Source: Moraxellaceae bacterium (GTDB taxonomy: Bacteria; Pseudomonadota; Gammaproteobacteria; Pseudomonadales; Moraxellaceae). Taken from it: DNA of 64,000 nt. This document shows positions 1 to 8,741 of this stretch, in pieces. How positions within the stretch are numbered: position 1 is the first letter of the stretch; each line of letters opens with the position of its first letter. The stretch covers positions 1 through 64,000 of the forward strand of contig JAQZBP010000008.1 in assembly GCA_029237815.1 (NCBI GenBank), written 5' to 3'. The notes below the pieces were generated by a model, which did no database searches, had not been told where the DNA came from, and saw only the letters and a program-made list of their open reading frames with translations. Position numbers and translations under genes: made by a program.

Positions 1-34
1 ATTCGCCATGTGAAAGTAGGTCATCGCCAGGCAT
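1..34 (+). rRNA. rrf: 5S ribosomal RNA, 3' end only
   Basis: The first 34 bases match the conserved 3' end of gammaproteobacterial 5S rRNA: the CCATGTGAAAGTAGGTCATC block followed by GCCAGGCAT. The rest of the rRNA operon lies outside the window to the left. A factor-independent terminator follows within 10 bases, as expected at the end of an rrn operon. The exact 3' end could be off by one or two bases. Identification rests on memory of the 5S consensus. Confidence 0.85.
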
Positions 35-43
35 TTAATACCC

Positions 44-72
44 AAAAAGCCCGTCCTCGTGACGGGCTTTTT
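44..72 (+). terminator. Intrinsic terminator of the rRNA operon
   Basis: GCCCGTC (49-55), loop CTCGT and GACGGGC (61-67) form a perfect 7-bp GC-rich stem, flanked by A5 and T5 that extend the pairing. It lies 9 bases after the 5S end. Confidence 0.9.
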
Positions 73-609
73 GCATTGGGGCGCTTGGGAAAATCAGGCG
101 TAAACATCTACAAAAGGGCTGCTTCGACGGCCGCGCCTCTTGCGTCTGGCGGCAGGTGGCAGGTGGTTGGCGCCGCCGTCCCCGGTAACAGACAGAAGGG
201 TGCGTTCGTTGATCATGCGTTGCGTGGCTGGTGTTGCTGGCTTCTTGTTGCTCGACGCGAGCTGCGCATCCAGTGGATGTGTGGGGCGACAAGAATGTGG
301 CAAGAAGGGGCGCAACGGGGGCTTATAGGTGCCGCAAGGACTTCTGGCATTAAGCGGCTGCTGCGCGGACGCCAAGCCCGGGTGTGGCAGCATACGACGC
401 ACATCGTTGATGTTCCGGCTCGCCAGTGCATGAAGCAGAGAGAGGTCTTCTTCTGGATGACAACGACCCGCACGTAGGAGACTCAATATACGCAGCTGGT
501 CAGCTTGGAGAAATTCGGCATCTGGCAGGCACGAGATGCACTGTGGCGCATGGGCCCCATGCTTGCTGTCTGATGACATGCCCAATGCCATCAGGCGGAA
601 GGCGCCCAT
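73..609. other. Spacer between the rRNA terminator and the TPR-sulfotransferase terminator; no convincing gene
   Basis: No recognisable protein or RNA gene was found. Base composition looks less GC-rich than the flanking genes. The longest open frame runs on the minus strand from 609 to 94 (171 codons). Its start abuts the neighbouring terminator, it has no visible Shine-Dalgarno sequence, and its predicted protein contains low-complexity Arg/Pro stretches. I read it as non-coding or decayed sequence, although the first part of that frame (Leu-rich, roughly residues 30-75) could be a relic of a helical protein. Confidence 0.4.
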
Positions 610-637
610 AAAAAAGCCCGCTTGCGCGGGCTTTTTT
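610..637 (-). terminator. Bidirectional intrinsic terminator after the TPR-sulfotransferase gene
   Basis: GCCCGC (616-621), TTGC loop, GCGGGC (626-631), with A6 on the left and T6 on the right, so it can act on both strands. It lies 10 bases beyond the stop codon of the minus-strand gene ending at 648. Confidence 0.85.
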
Positions 638-647
638 GCATCCGGAA

Positions 648-2759
648 TCAGCGGTTGGGGACTGCGTCACCGAGTTCCTCGAGTAGCGGGCCGAGGAATT
701 TTTCATAGACGCGCCAGCGTTCGACAGACGATTTGTATACCGGCTGACGCACCTGTGTGACGCTGGCTGTCTTGACGTTGCGCTCTGTCTTGTGAGGATC
801 AAGGCACGCCTCATTCCATTCGAGGCCACAGAACGCAATCAGCTTGCGGGACTCCTCCTCCTGGTTCGCAACGAGGTCTTCATACTGAATCTCGTAGAAA
901 GAGCCTGTGGGCAGCACCTGCCGCCAATGGGCCATGATGGTCAGGTAGTCCCGGTAGTAGCGACCCAGTTCCCTCAGGTTGTAGCTCTGATGCTGGCTCT
1001 TATTGAAAAGGCGTGTGAACCCGGAGACGCAGGTGTCTACCGGATTGCGCTTTACATGGATGATTTTGGCATTGGGCAGCATCAGATGGATCATGCCAAC
1101 GCCCAGGTAGTTGGCCGGCATCTTGTCGGTGATGTGAGGCGACGACGGAGCGCGTTGCATCAGTTGTTCGACATACTGGGTGCCCATGCGGGTCAGGTCG
1201 GCCTTCGTCAGGAGTGGCAGATTGAGCGGATACCCAACCGGCGGCTCTCCCGCCGTCTGCCCGATGATCTGCAGGAGGTCAGGCAGCTCGCCGGCGCCGT
1301 AGACGTCGGGATGGCTGGCGATGATCGTCTCGGTCAGCGTGGTGCCCGAACGGGGCATGCCCAGCACGAAAATGGGTGCTCTGGAGTCGGAGCCCGCACC
1401 GCGAAGGCTTTCGATGCGCTCGGGCGAGAACGTCTTGCAGATGTTCTGCGCGATGAGCTGGTTGTTCTCGGCGTTGTAGTCGATGCGCTCGCGCTTGAGG
1501 CGGCAGCCTTCGATAAAGTGCGGGAACGCCTCGTCATGGCGCTTCAGATCTTCGTAAGCCTTGCCGAGCGCAAAGTGAAGGGACAGTGCCTTGGTGGCGG
1601 GCATCGTGCCGATGTCCTGCGCTGACTTCTCCAGGGCTGCGAAGTTCTCGTCGTCGGCTTTTGTCTTGCGCACCTGGGTCAGGGAGAGGCGGGGGGCGAT
1701 ATTTTCCGGGTCGAGCTGCAGCGCGCGCTGGAAGCTCTGCTCGGCGGCGTCCATCCGGCCCATCTCCATCAGGAGGTGGCCCTTGCCGAGCCAAGCGCTG
1801 ACCAGCTCGGGATTCATTTCCAGCGCCTTGTCGTAGGCCTCGGCTGCCTTCTCCGGAAAGCTCTGCTCCGAATAAATGCCGCCGAGCAGGCTGTAGGTGG
1901 CCGGTCGTGCCTTGATGGCGAGCGCCTTGTTGGCGTGTTCCTCGGCGGCGCTGAGATTGCGCTGCTCCTGCGCACAGCGTGCCAGGCCTTCATACGCTTC
2001 GACATAGTCGGGCGTCAGGCGGATGGCGTTCTGGAAGGCAAGGTCTGCCTTCTCGAAATTTTCGAGTGCCAGGAAGGCATTGCCGATGTTGCAGTGCGCC
2101 TCGGCATAGTTCGGGCGCGCGCGGATGACATCGACCAGTACCTTGAGGCCGGCCTCAGGGTCTTCCATCTCGACCAGCACGGCGCCGAGGTTGTTGGCGG
2201 ATTCGATAAAGTCCGGCCGCAGCGCCAGCACCTTGCGGTACATGGCCACGGCGCCTTCGCGATCCTTGCGGTCGCGACAGATGCTGCCGAGGTTGTTCAG
2301 CGCGGGCAGGTAGTTCGGGTCGAGCTGCAGCGCCTGTTTCTGGCAGGCTTCCGCCTTCTCGAGTTCGCCCTTGTGGTACCAGGCAATGCCGAGGTTGCTA
2401 TGGGCGATGGGCGACTTGGGATCCAGCTTCACGGCTTGCTGGCCGTCGGACAGGGCCTGGTCGAGGTTGTCGACGAGCCGGCACATCTCCCCGCGGTTGG
2501 CGTAGAACTGGCCGACCATGGGGTGGTTCTGGATGGCCTTGCCCATCAGCTCGATGGCCTGCGCGGTCTGGCCCGCCTCGTGGGCCAGGATCGCCAGCAA
2601 CTGCCAGGCAAAGGCGTGGCGCGGTTCGGTCTTGAGGATCTGGGAGAGGAGGGCTTCTGCCTGGGCGCGTCGGCCGGCGGCATGATGCTCGGCGGCCAGC
2701 TTGAAGGCTTGGTCGACGGAGACCTTGCGCTGCCCTGGCGTGAATTCGGCGGTTGTCAT
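648..2759 (-). CDS. Tetratricopeptide-repeat protein with C-terminal sulfotransferase domain
   Basis: Predicted 703-residue cytoplasmic protein. The N-terminal two thirds (about residues 20-430) is a run of roughly 34-residue TPR helices, for example the unit containing PIAHSNLGIAWYHKGELEKA. The last third is a P-loop-like sulfotransferase domain: the 5'-phosphosulfate-binding motif FVLGMPRSGTTL is clear and is followed by a 3'-phosphate-binding stretch, IIHVKRNPVDTCVSG. Proteins of this architecture are thought to transfer sulfate from PAPS to an unknown acceptor, with the TPR part holding the partner; the substrate cannot be told here. An upstream in-frame start at 2924 exists, but the ATG at 2759 is preceded by AAGGAAAG and begins the TPR-type sequence, so I chose it. 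The gene is monocistronic, with its own terminator at 610-637. Confidence 0.85.
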   Translation of the reverse strand: MTTAEFTPGQRKVSVDQAFKLAAEHHAAGRRAQAEALLSQILKTEPRHAFAWQLLAILAHEAGQTAQAIELMGKAIQNHPMVGQFYANRGEMCRLVDNLDQALSDGQQAVKLDPKSPIAHSNLGIAWYHKGELEKAEACQKQALQLDPNYLPALNNLGSICRDRKDREGAVAMYRKVLALRPDFIESANNLGAVLVEMEDPEAGLKVLVDVIRARPNYAEAHCNIGNAFLALENFEKADLAFQNAIRLTPDYVEAYEGLARCAQEQRNLSAAEEHANKALAIKARPATYSLLGGIYSEQSFPEKAAEAYDKALEMNPELVSAWLGKGHLLMEMGRMDAAEQSFQRALQLDPENIAPRLSLTQVRKTKADDENFAALEKSAQDIGTMPATKALSLHFALGKAYEDLKRHDEAFPHFIEGCRLKRERIDYNAENNQLIAQNICKTFSPERIESLRGAGSDSRAPIFVLGMPRSGTTLTETIIASHPDVYGAGELPDLLQIIGQTAGEPPVGYPLNLPLLTKADLTRMGTQYVEQLMQRAPSSPHITDKMPANYLGVGMIHLMLPNAKIIHVKRNPVDTCVSGFTRLFNKSQHQSYNLRELGRYYRDYLTIMAHWRQVLPTGSFYEIQYEDLVANQEEESRKLIAFCGLEWNEACLDPHKTERNVKTASVTQVRQPVYKSSVERWRVYEKFLGPLLEELGDAVPNR

Positions 2760-2978
2760 TCTTTTGGCTTTCCTTGGGCGTACTTCAAAGCACTCGATAG
2801 TAGTAGCTGGTGCGGGCGATACCAATCCCGACTTGGCCTCTGGATAAAAAAAGTTTGAGGGGCGCGCGGCCCCGCCTGCTAGTGGTCGGGGCAACGTGTG
2901 CTTGCCTGGGGCGGGGCGCTTCAAGATGGCAACGGTGTCGGCCTGCGGGAGTGCCCGGGGAAGGTGCTGCGTGTTCGA

Positions 2979-3110
2979 CCGGAGCGCCGGTGGCGCCTGC
3001 GATCACTGTGTCACGACGGGAATGCAGGAGTTCGGCATGGCTCGGGATTTGGAATTCCGCAGGGCCTAGAGGCGCAGGACGCGGCAGCGAAGTTCAAGCT
3101 GCCGTTCTGA
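2979..3110 (+). pseudogene. Decayed 3' remnant of a fourth autotransporter (last beta-strands of the barrel)
   Basis: The last bases, GAAGTTCAAGCTGCCGTTCTGATGG, match the end of the intact autotransporters at 8316-8342 and 12575-12599 almost exactly, giving the same KFKLPF terminus. Upstream similarity persists in translation. EAQDAAAKFKLPF here corresponds to EAQTASVKFKLPF in the copy ending at 12599. In the adjacent frame, GGACDHCVTTGMQEFGMA-DLE corresponds to GGVGYRYVTAKALEINVA-DLE. A one-base deletion near 3063 breaks the frame and creates a TAG. The sequence after the stop, including its terminator, also matches that downstream of the gene ending at 8341. I therefore read this as the tail of a lost array member; its 5' limit is uncertain and nothing clear remains upstream of about 2960. 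Confidence 0.7.
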
Positions 3111-3150
3111 TGGCCGCACTGACGCGACGCGGCAACATCGATAAAAAAGC

Positions 3151-3176
3151 AGGGCGCCTTCGGGTGCCCTTTTTTT
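3151..3176 (+). terminator. Terminator belonging to the autotransporter relic
   Basis: AGGGCGCC, TTCG tetraloop, GGTGCCCT, then T7. The bases before it (GCACTGACGCG…CGGCAACATC, 3116-3139) match the same positions before the terminator at 8422-8459, which shows shared origin by duplication. Confidence 0.85.
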
Positions 3177-3369
3177 GGGGTCGGTGCAGGAGACGTGCGG
3201 GGACAAGGCGACACACCCTTGCGTCAGGCAGGACGATCGGGTGCTCCCGGCGCAAGTGCCCGGCATCGGGCCGAGCTGAATGGCGGCAGGCGTGGCGATC
3301 CGGAGGGCCGCGCCCACCGAAGCGTGTCAACGTCGTCCGCAGGCTGTGATTCAGGAAGCGGGAACAAAA

Positions 3370-3389
3370 ATACCCCGATGGAGGGGTAT
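3370..3389. promoter_or_regulatory. Perfect inverted repeat upstream of the autotransporter 1 promoter (possible operator)
   Basis: ATACCCC (3370-3376) and GGGGTAT (3383-3389) are perfect 7-bp arms separated by 6 bases, preceded by A-rich sequence. It lies about 60 bases upstream of the -35 box at 3448, a plausible activator or repressor site. There is no poly-T tail, so it is not a terminator. The rest of 3177-3447 shows no gene. Confidence 0.4.
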
Positions 3390-3447
3390 GCATCTTGCGC
3401 AGGATCAGCGCATTGGTGCGGTTTTAGTCGGCGGCGTGACTTTCGTA

Positions 3448-3476
3448 TTGCCGGACGCGGGCCGCTCACCTATAAG
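3448..3476 (+). promoter_or_regulatory. Sigma70-type promoter of autotransporter 1
   Basis: -35 TTGCCG (3448-3453), a 17-base spacer, and -10 TATAAG (3471-3476). Transcription would start near 3483, giving a leader of about 90 bases. Bases 3480-3486 (TAGGTTA) and 3516-3522 (TAACCTA) can pair around a nested TCCG/CGGA stem, so the leader may be folded near its 5' end. Confidence 0.6.
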
Positions 3477-3574
3477 GGGTAGGTTACATTTCCGGTACAT
3501 GGGTTTACGGACAGTTAACCTATTGCCGGCCGCCTCACCCGTTCTTCCAGACCTACTAAAAACAAGGATAGATC

Positions 3575-6500
3575 ATGCAAAAGCGTAGACATCCCAAGCT
3601 CAAGCTTTCCCTGCTCAGTTGCGCCATTGCTGTCGCGGCGGGCGGGCTGTCGCAGTCGGCCCTGGCGGTCGACCTCTGCACGGGCGACAGCGCTCTCACC
3701 ATTTCCTCCTCGCGCCTCGCCGACAATTGCACGCTGGACACGACCGATGCCCGCCTGACAGTTGACGAGGCCGGCAAGATCGGCAATGTGAACATCCAGG
3801 CCGCCGGCGTGAAGGTCAGCAATGCCGGCCTCATTTCCGGCAGCGGCAGCGTCCTCTACTCGGATTACGATATCGACGCGACGCTCTCGAACAGCGGTCG
3901 CATCATTTCCGAAGGGAACGACGCCTACGCCACCGTGATTAATGGCGACGTGAACGCCAACATCAACAACAGCGGCACGATGATGGGCGACGCCGCCGGC
4001 TCCACCTCGGTCTACGCCACGGGCCTCTACATCAACGAAAACGTCAATGGCAACCTCAACAACTCCGGCAGCATCAAGGGCCAGGCGATCTCGACCAACA
4101 GCCGTGCCTATGCCACCGGCATCGACATCAATGGTTTCCTGAATGGCGACCTGAGCAATACCGGCCGCATCAGCGCGCACGCCGACGTCGAGGACAACTA
4201 CGCCTATGCCACCGGACTGAGAATCTCCAGCGGCGCGGACGGAGACATCAGCAACAGCGGCAAGATCCTGGCCAGCGCCAACGCCGGCTATTACGCCTCG
4301 GTGACGGCGGCCTATATCGGCGGCGACGTCAACGGCCACATCGGCAACTCCGGCCTGATCGAGGCGAGCGCGGCGGGTTCCTACCTGTACGCCTACGGCC
4401 TCAACATCAGCGGCGACCTGAACGGCGGCCTCGGCAACAGCGGCACCATCCGCGCCAAGGCGGTCTCCACGGGGAGCTGGGCCTATGCGAGCGCGCTGTA
4501 TATCAGCGGCGACGTGAACAGCACGATCAACAACTCCGGCCTGATCCACGCCTATGCCGAAGACAGGAGCAGCCAGGCCAGCGCCTATGCCCTCTACTTC
4601 AGCGGCGACATTACTTCGACCGGCAAGCTGGTGAACTCCGGTGCCATCCGTGCCGAAGCCGTCTCCTACGGCAACAGCGCCTCGGCTTACGGGATCTATA
4701 GCAGCAGCACCTCTCTGGATGCCGACTTTATCAACTCCGGCGTCGTCAGCGCCGAAGCGACCGCCTATGGCAGCTCCGCCTATGCCTACGCTGTCGACTT
4801 CAATGAAGGCATGGGCCCCAACGGCCGCATCATCAACACCGGCACCATCAAGGCGATGGCCGTCGCTGAAGATGGTGGCACAGCGACCGCGCTGGCACTG
4901 GGCGGCCACACCAACCTGACCGGCAGTGGCGCGTCCGTTTACGCCTCCATGTTCGGCAATGCCTCCATCGTGAACAGCGGCAGTATCGTGGCGGACATTT
5001 ATGGCCGCTCCGGCTCTGTCGATGCCTATGGCATCGACGTCGGCAACGACATGCGTGACAACGCGCGCATCCTGAACACCTCGACGGGCACCATCCGCGT
5101 CACCGCCGAGTCGTTTACCTCCAGCGCGAGCATCACCGGCATTCAGGCGGGCTCGCTCCACGAGGCCGCCAGCATCGTCAACAACGGCAGGATCGTGCTT
5201 ACGGCCATCGGCCATGGCGACGACGCAAACCTTGTCGGCATCGATGCCGGCGACCTGAACGATGACGCCCTGATCGCCAACAACGGCCTGCTGGACCTGA
5301 ACCTGCGCGCCGGCTCCGACGCCTACGGTCAGGGCATCAGCACCAGTACGCTGTACGACAACGCCACGATCGCGAACACCGGCACCATCTCGGTGGACTC
5401 CTTCGGGTTGACGTCCTACGCCTCGGCCACAGGCATCGAGACCAGCACGCTCTACAACGCCGCCTCGATCGTCAACACCGGCACCATCAAGGCCATGGCC
5501 GATGCCGACGGCAGTGCCTCGGCCTACGGCATCGATACCGGCAGCCTCTACGACACGGCGATGATCAGCAACCGAGGCACCATCGTGGCGCACGCCAACA
5601 GCCGCCGCGAGTACTCGGCGACTGCCTACGGCATCAGCACCGGCGGCGTGTTTGACGACGCCAGCGTCGTCAACAGCGGCCGCATCGACGTACGCGCCGA
5701 GGGCCGTGAAGATGCCTCCGCCTACGGTATCTACTCCAGCAGCTCCATCGATGGCTCCATCAGCAACACCGGCAGCATCAAGGTGTTCGCCAGCGCCATG
5801 GAAAGCACGGCGTCGGCCTACGGCATTTACGGCGGCTCGATGACCGACGGCAGCGTCAGCAACAGCGGCAGCATCGACGTGCGCGCCGACGCCTTCAGCG
5901 AAGGCTCTGGCTATGGCATCCATGTCGGTTCCCTGAATGGCGCCTCCTCGGTGACCAACAGCGGTACGATCACGGCGGAGGTTACCGACATGACCTCCAG
6001 CGCCTCGGCCTGGGGCATCTACACCAGCACGGTCTCCGGCACCTCCACGGTGACCAACAGCGGCCGCATCACGCTGACGGCGGACGGTCTCTTCGACGCC
6101 TATGGCTATGCCTACGGTATCGAGGTCGGCGTCGTGCAGAACGATGCCGTGGTCTCGAACACCGGCATGATCTCCGCCAAGGCGACGTCAGTGTTCTCCT
6201 CGGCCAGCGCCTGGGGCATGTATGCCTCCTCCGTGAGCAACAACGCTGAAGTCAAGAACTCGGGCATGATCACGGTAAGTGCCGTGTCCGATGCGGACGA
6301 GGCGTCGGCCTACGGCATCCAGACCAGCACCCTCAACGACGCTGCCGTGGTGAGCAACACGGGCGTGATCAAGGCGGTGGCGGAAGGTCAGACCAGCGCC
6401 TCGGCCTACGGCATCTACGTCGGCTCCCTGAACGGTACGGCGAGCGTCAGCAACACCGGCGCCATCGTGGTGTCGGCACTGAACCATGCCACCGAGTCGG

Positions 6501-8341
6501 CCGGCGCCATCGGCCTCCGCGTGAGCAGCCTGAACGGCACCAACACTGTCACCAACAGCGGCGTGATCGTCGCCTCCGCCAGTAACAAGGGCATGTCGGA
6601 CGACGCCAGCGCCTATGCCTACGGCATGCGTGCGAGCACGGTGAATGTCACGTCCTCCGTCACCAACTCCGGCACCATCATTGCCGACGCTTCGGCCGAA
6701 GGGCCTAACGTCGATGCAGATGCCATCGGCATCCGCGTCAGCACCCTGAACGGCACCGTCACCAACACCGGCAAGATCGCGGCCCGCAACAATGGTGCTT
6801 CCGGCACCGTGGCTGGTATCTACACCGGCGGCGGCACCGGCGGCCAGGTGGTGAACAGCGGCACGATCATCGGTGGTGTCGTGCTCAACGGCTCGACCTC
6901 GCTGACCAACAGCGGCGATATCGTGTCCAGCGCCCAGCAGAGCTATGTCGGCAGCAACTACACGCAGCAGGCCGGTGGCTCCTACACCGTGGTGCTGCGC
7001 GACACCGACAACTTCGGCAACCTGCTCGTGAATGGCACCGCCGACTTCTCCGCCAGCGGCAACGTGAAGATCGCCATCGATCCGGCGGCGACCTTCAATG
7101 ACGGCGACGTCTTCACGGATGCCCTCTACGCCACCACGCTGGTGCTGCCGGCTTCCGGTATCACCACCAGCGACAACAGCCTGTTCTGGAATTTCGAGCA
7201 GGTGGATGACGCCAACGGCTTCGACCTCGTGGCGCACATGGTCGACCCGTCCAGCGTGCTGGCCGGCTCCGGCCTCACGCTGACGGCGACGCAGTCCGGC
7301 CTGCTGGCCGATGCGCTGACCGGTGAGTTCGGCGAGGACTACACCGCCCTCGTGGCCGCGCTGAACAGCGCGTCCGACGCCGGTGCCGTGGCCGACATCC
7401 TGGAACAGGTCGGCCCGGCGCTGACCGGTGCTGCCGCGCAGGCCACCCGCCAGGCGGGTGCCGGTGCCAGCAACGCCATCACCGCCCGTATCGGCGAAAC
7501 CCGTGGCGCCGCCTCCGGTGACGCGTTCACCCAGAACGCCCTCTGGATCAAGCCCTTCCTCGGCATGGCCGAGCAGGACGGCGGCAACGGCGTCAGCGGC
7601 TACGACGTCGACACCACCGGCTACGTGATCGGCATCGACGGCGACGTCACCGACACCATGCGCGTCGGCGTGGCCGTGGCTACCGCCAGCAGCGAAGTGG
7701 ACGGCGATGCCGCCGGTGTCGACATCGACACCACGCAGCTCACTGTCTACAGCAGCTACGTGCTCGGCAACGCCATCAACGTGGATGCGGACCTGAGCTA
7801 CGGCAGCAACGGCTACGACAGCTCGCGCAAGATCGGCTTTGCCGGCAGCCGTGCCGTCGGTACCTTTGACGGCACCCAGCTCGCCCTCGGCGTGACGGTC
7901 GGCAAGGCCTTCAAGATGAGCGAGACGACGTCGCTGACGCCGTCGCTGCTGCTGCGCTACAGCCAGGTGGAAATCGACGGCTACACCGAAACCGGTGCCG
8001 GCGCTTTCAACCTGACCGTGGCCGACAGCGACGAGGACACCATCCTCGCCCTGGCCAAGGCCGACTACGCGCTGAAGCTGAACGGCAACGCGACCTTCCT
8101 GGCCAGCTTCGGCGTGGGCATGGACACGGCGGACACCGCCAGTGCCACCGCCCAGCTCGGCGGCACGGGAGCGACCTTCGTGAGCAACGGCGTCGAGCCG
8201 GAGTCCACGCTGATCACCGCGGGCATCGGCTACCGCTATGTCACGGCGAAGAACCTGGAAATCAACGCGGCCTATGATCTGGAAAGCCGCAGCGACTTCC
8301 TGGGCAATACGCTGTCGGTGAAGTTCAAGCTGCCGTTCTGA
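3575..8341 (+). CDS. Autotransporter 1 (type V secretion), 1588 residues, about 33 passenger repeats
   Basis: Outer-membrane autotransporter. A Sec signal peptide (KRR, hydrophobic core, SALA cleavage after residue 31) precedes a conserved N-terminal cap with Cys35 and Cys52. A very long passenger (about 60-1150) follows, built of roughly 33 units of 30-40 residues with the pattern N-S/T-G-x-I … A-x-A … SAYGI, as expected for a right-handed beta-helix. The linker DNSLFWNFE is shared by all three paralogs. The C-terminal beta-barrel (about 1310-1588) starts at ALWIKPFLG and ends in the KLPF terminus required by the BAM machinery. No protease triad or adhesion motif such as RGD stands out, so a structural or adhesive surface role is inferred only from the family. 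The start ATG has AAGGA at 3564-3568. It is one of three tandem paralogs (next at 8742) and has its own promoter and terminator, so it is probably transcribed alone. Confidence 0.9.
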   Translation: MQKRRHPKLKLSLLSCAIAVAAGGLSQSALAVDLCTGDSALTISSSRLADNCTLDTTDARLTVDEAGKIGNVNIQAAGVKVSNAGLISGSGSVLYSDYDIDATLSNSGRIISEGNDAYATVINGDVNANINNSGTMMGDAAGSTSVYATGLYINENVNGNLNNSGSIKGQAISTNSRAYATGIDINGFLNGDLSNTGRISAHADVEDNYAYATGLRISSGADGDISNSGKILASANAGYYASVTAAYIGGDVNGHIGNSGLIEASAAGSYLYAYGLNISGDLNGGLGNSGTIRAKAVSTGSWAYASALYISGDVNSTINNSGLIHAYAEDRSSQASAYALYFSGDITSTGKLVNSGAIRAEAVSYGNSASAYGIYSSSTSLDADFINSGVVSAEATAYGSSAYAYAVDFNEGMGPNGRIINTGTIKAMAVAEDGGTATALALGGHTNLTGSGASVYASMFGNASIVNSGSIVADIYGRSGSVDAYGIDVGNDMRDNARILNTSTGTIRVTAESFTSSASITGIQAGSLHEAASIVNNGRIVLTAIGHGDDANLVGIDAGDLNDDALIANNGLLDLNLRAGSDAYGQGISTSTLYDNATIANTGTISVDSFGLTSYASATGIETSTLYNAASIVNTGTIKAMADADGSASAYGIDTGSLYDTAMISNRGTIVAHANSRREYSATAYGISTGGVFDDASVVNSGRIDVRAEGREDASAYGIYSSSSIDGSISNTGSIKVFASAMESTASAYGIYGGSMTDGSVSNSGSIDVRADAFSEGSGYGIHVGSLNGASSVTNSGTITAEVTDMTSSASAWGIYTSTVSGTSTVTNSGRITLTADGLFDAYGYAYGIEVGVVQNDAVVSNTGMISAKATSVFSSASAWGMYASSVSNNAEVKNSGMITVSAVSDADEASAYGIQTSTLNDAAVVSNTGVIKAVAEGQTSASAYGIYVGSLNGTASVSNTGAIVVSALNHATESAGAIGLRVSSLNGTNTVTNSGVIVASASNKGMSDDASAYAYGMRASTVNVTSSVTNSGTIIADASAEGPNVDADAIGIRVSTLNGTVTNTGKIAARNNGASGTVAGIYTGGGTGGQVVNSGTIIGGVVLNGSTSLTNSGDIVSSAQQSYVGSNYTQQAGGSYTVVLRDTDNFGNLLVNGTADFSASGNVKIAIDPAATFNDGDVFTDALYATTLVLPASGITTSDNSLFWNFEQVDDANGFDLVAHMVDPSSVLAGSGLTLTATQSGLLADALTGEFGEDYTALVAALNSASDAGAVADILEQVGPALTGAAAQATRQAGAGASNAITARIGETRGAASGDAFTQNALWIKPFLGMAEQDGGNGVSGYDVDTTGYVIGIDGDVTDTMRVGVAVATASSEVDGDAAGVDIDTTQLTVYSSYVLGNAINVDADLSYGSNGYDSSRKIGFAGSRAVGTFDGTQLALGVTVGKAFKMSETTSLTPSLLLRYSQVEIDGYTETGAGAFNLTVADSDEDTILALAKADYALKLNGNATFLASFGVGMDTADTASATAQLGGTGATFVSNGVEPESTLITAGIGYRYVTAKNLEINAAYDLESRSDFLGNTLSVKFKLPF

Positions 8342-8421
8342 TGGCAGCGTGACTGCCGCGTGAGCGGTGCGGCAGGTGCCTCGCGGCACTTGCTGCACTG
8401 ACGCGCCGCGGCAACATCTAT

Positions 8422-8459
8422 AAAAAAACAGGGCGCCTTCGGGCGCCCTGTTTTTTTTT
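8422..8459 (+). terminator. Strong intrinsic terminator after autotransporter 1
   Basis: CAGGGCGCC (8429-8437), TTCG loop, GGCGCCCTG (8442-8450), then T9. The A7 before the stem extends the helix. It lies about 80 bases after the stop codon. Bases 8460-8619 contain no gene. Confidence 0.92.
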
Positions 8460-8619
8460 GCGGCGCCGCGGCGCCAGTCCTACGGCTGTCCACCGCGGGG
8501 CTTTGCGATCGGCGGGGCGGGCATCCCATGAACAGAGGTAGTGTCAGGGAGCGCTGGCGCCGACTGAGCTGCCTTTCAGCGGAGCGGAGCGCCGCCAGTC
8601 CCGCGCCTCCAGCGCCGAA

Positions 8620-8648
8620 TTGACAGCCCTGCACCTGAACACTACAAA
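8620..8648 (+). promoter_or_regulatory. Strong sigma70 promoter of autotransporter 2
   Basis: Consensus -35 TTGACA (8620-8625), exactly 17 bases, then -10 TACAAA (8643-8648; 4 of 6). The start site is predicted near 8655, leaving a leader of about 87 bases that contains the hairpin at 8681-8720. Confidence 0.65.
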
Positions 8649-8680
8649 CGACGCGATCACATTTTCCAAACAAAAAGCCA

Positions 8681-8720
8681 AAAAATCGGAGGCCGTGCTC
8701 CCACGGGGCTTCCGATTTTT
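8681..8720 (+). promoter_or_regulatory. Intrinsic-terminator-like hairpin inside the autotransporter 2 leader (candidate attenuator)
   Basis: The left arm AAAAATCGGA (8681-8690) pairs with TCCGATTTTT (8711-8720). The stem continues inward through GG/CT (one G·U pair, with a two-base GG bulge at 8707-8708) and CCGTG/CACGG to a four-base loop. Seventeen paired positions end in T5, the form of a terminator. The ribosome-binding site (AAGGA, 8731-8735) and ATG (8742) follow within 21 bases, and no second promoter fits between. Any transcript from 8620-8648 must therefore read through this structure. Being symmetrical it could also end antisense transcription, but no minus-strand gene lies nearby. 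Confidence 0.7.
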
Positions 8721-8741
8721 CAGCATCAATAAGGACGTCCC

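Noticed and set aside
792..2858. Plus-strand frames of 277 and 360 codons over the TPR-sulfotransferase
   Set aside because: Shadows of the minus-strand gene; no domain and no start signals.
3620..3626. Possible lipobox (LLSC) in the signal peptide of autotransporter 1
   Set aside because: It sits too early in the hydrophobic core, paralog 2 has Ser there, and a standard SALA cleavage site follows.
3515..5923. 802-codon open frame antisense to autotransporter 1, with similar long antisense frames at 6188-8398, 9474-12188 and 14277-15806
   Set aside because: They mirror the repetitive, GC-biased codons of the passengers on the opposite strand, have no ribosome-binding sites or known domains, and overlap clear genes.
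3600..6900. Regular repeats that might look like a CRISPR or VNTR array
   Set aside because: The repetition is at protein level (NSG-x-I units of a beta-helix) with variable spacing and no conserved DNA repeat.
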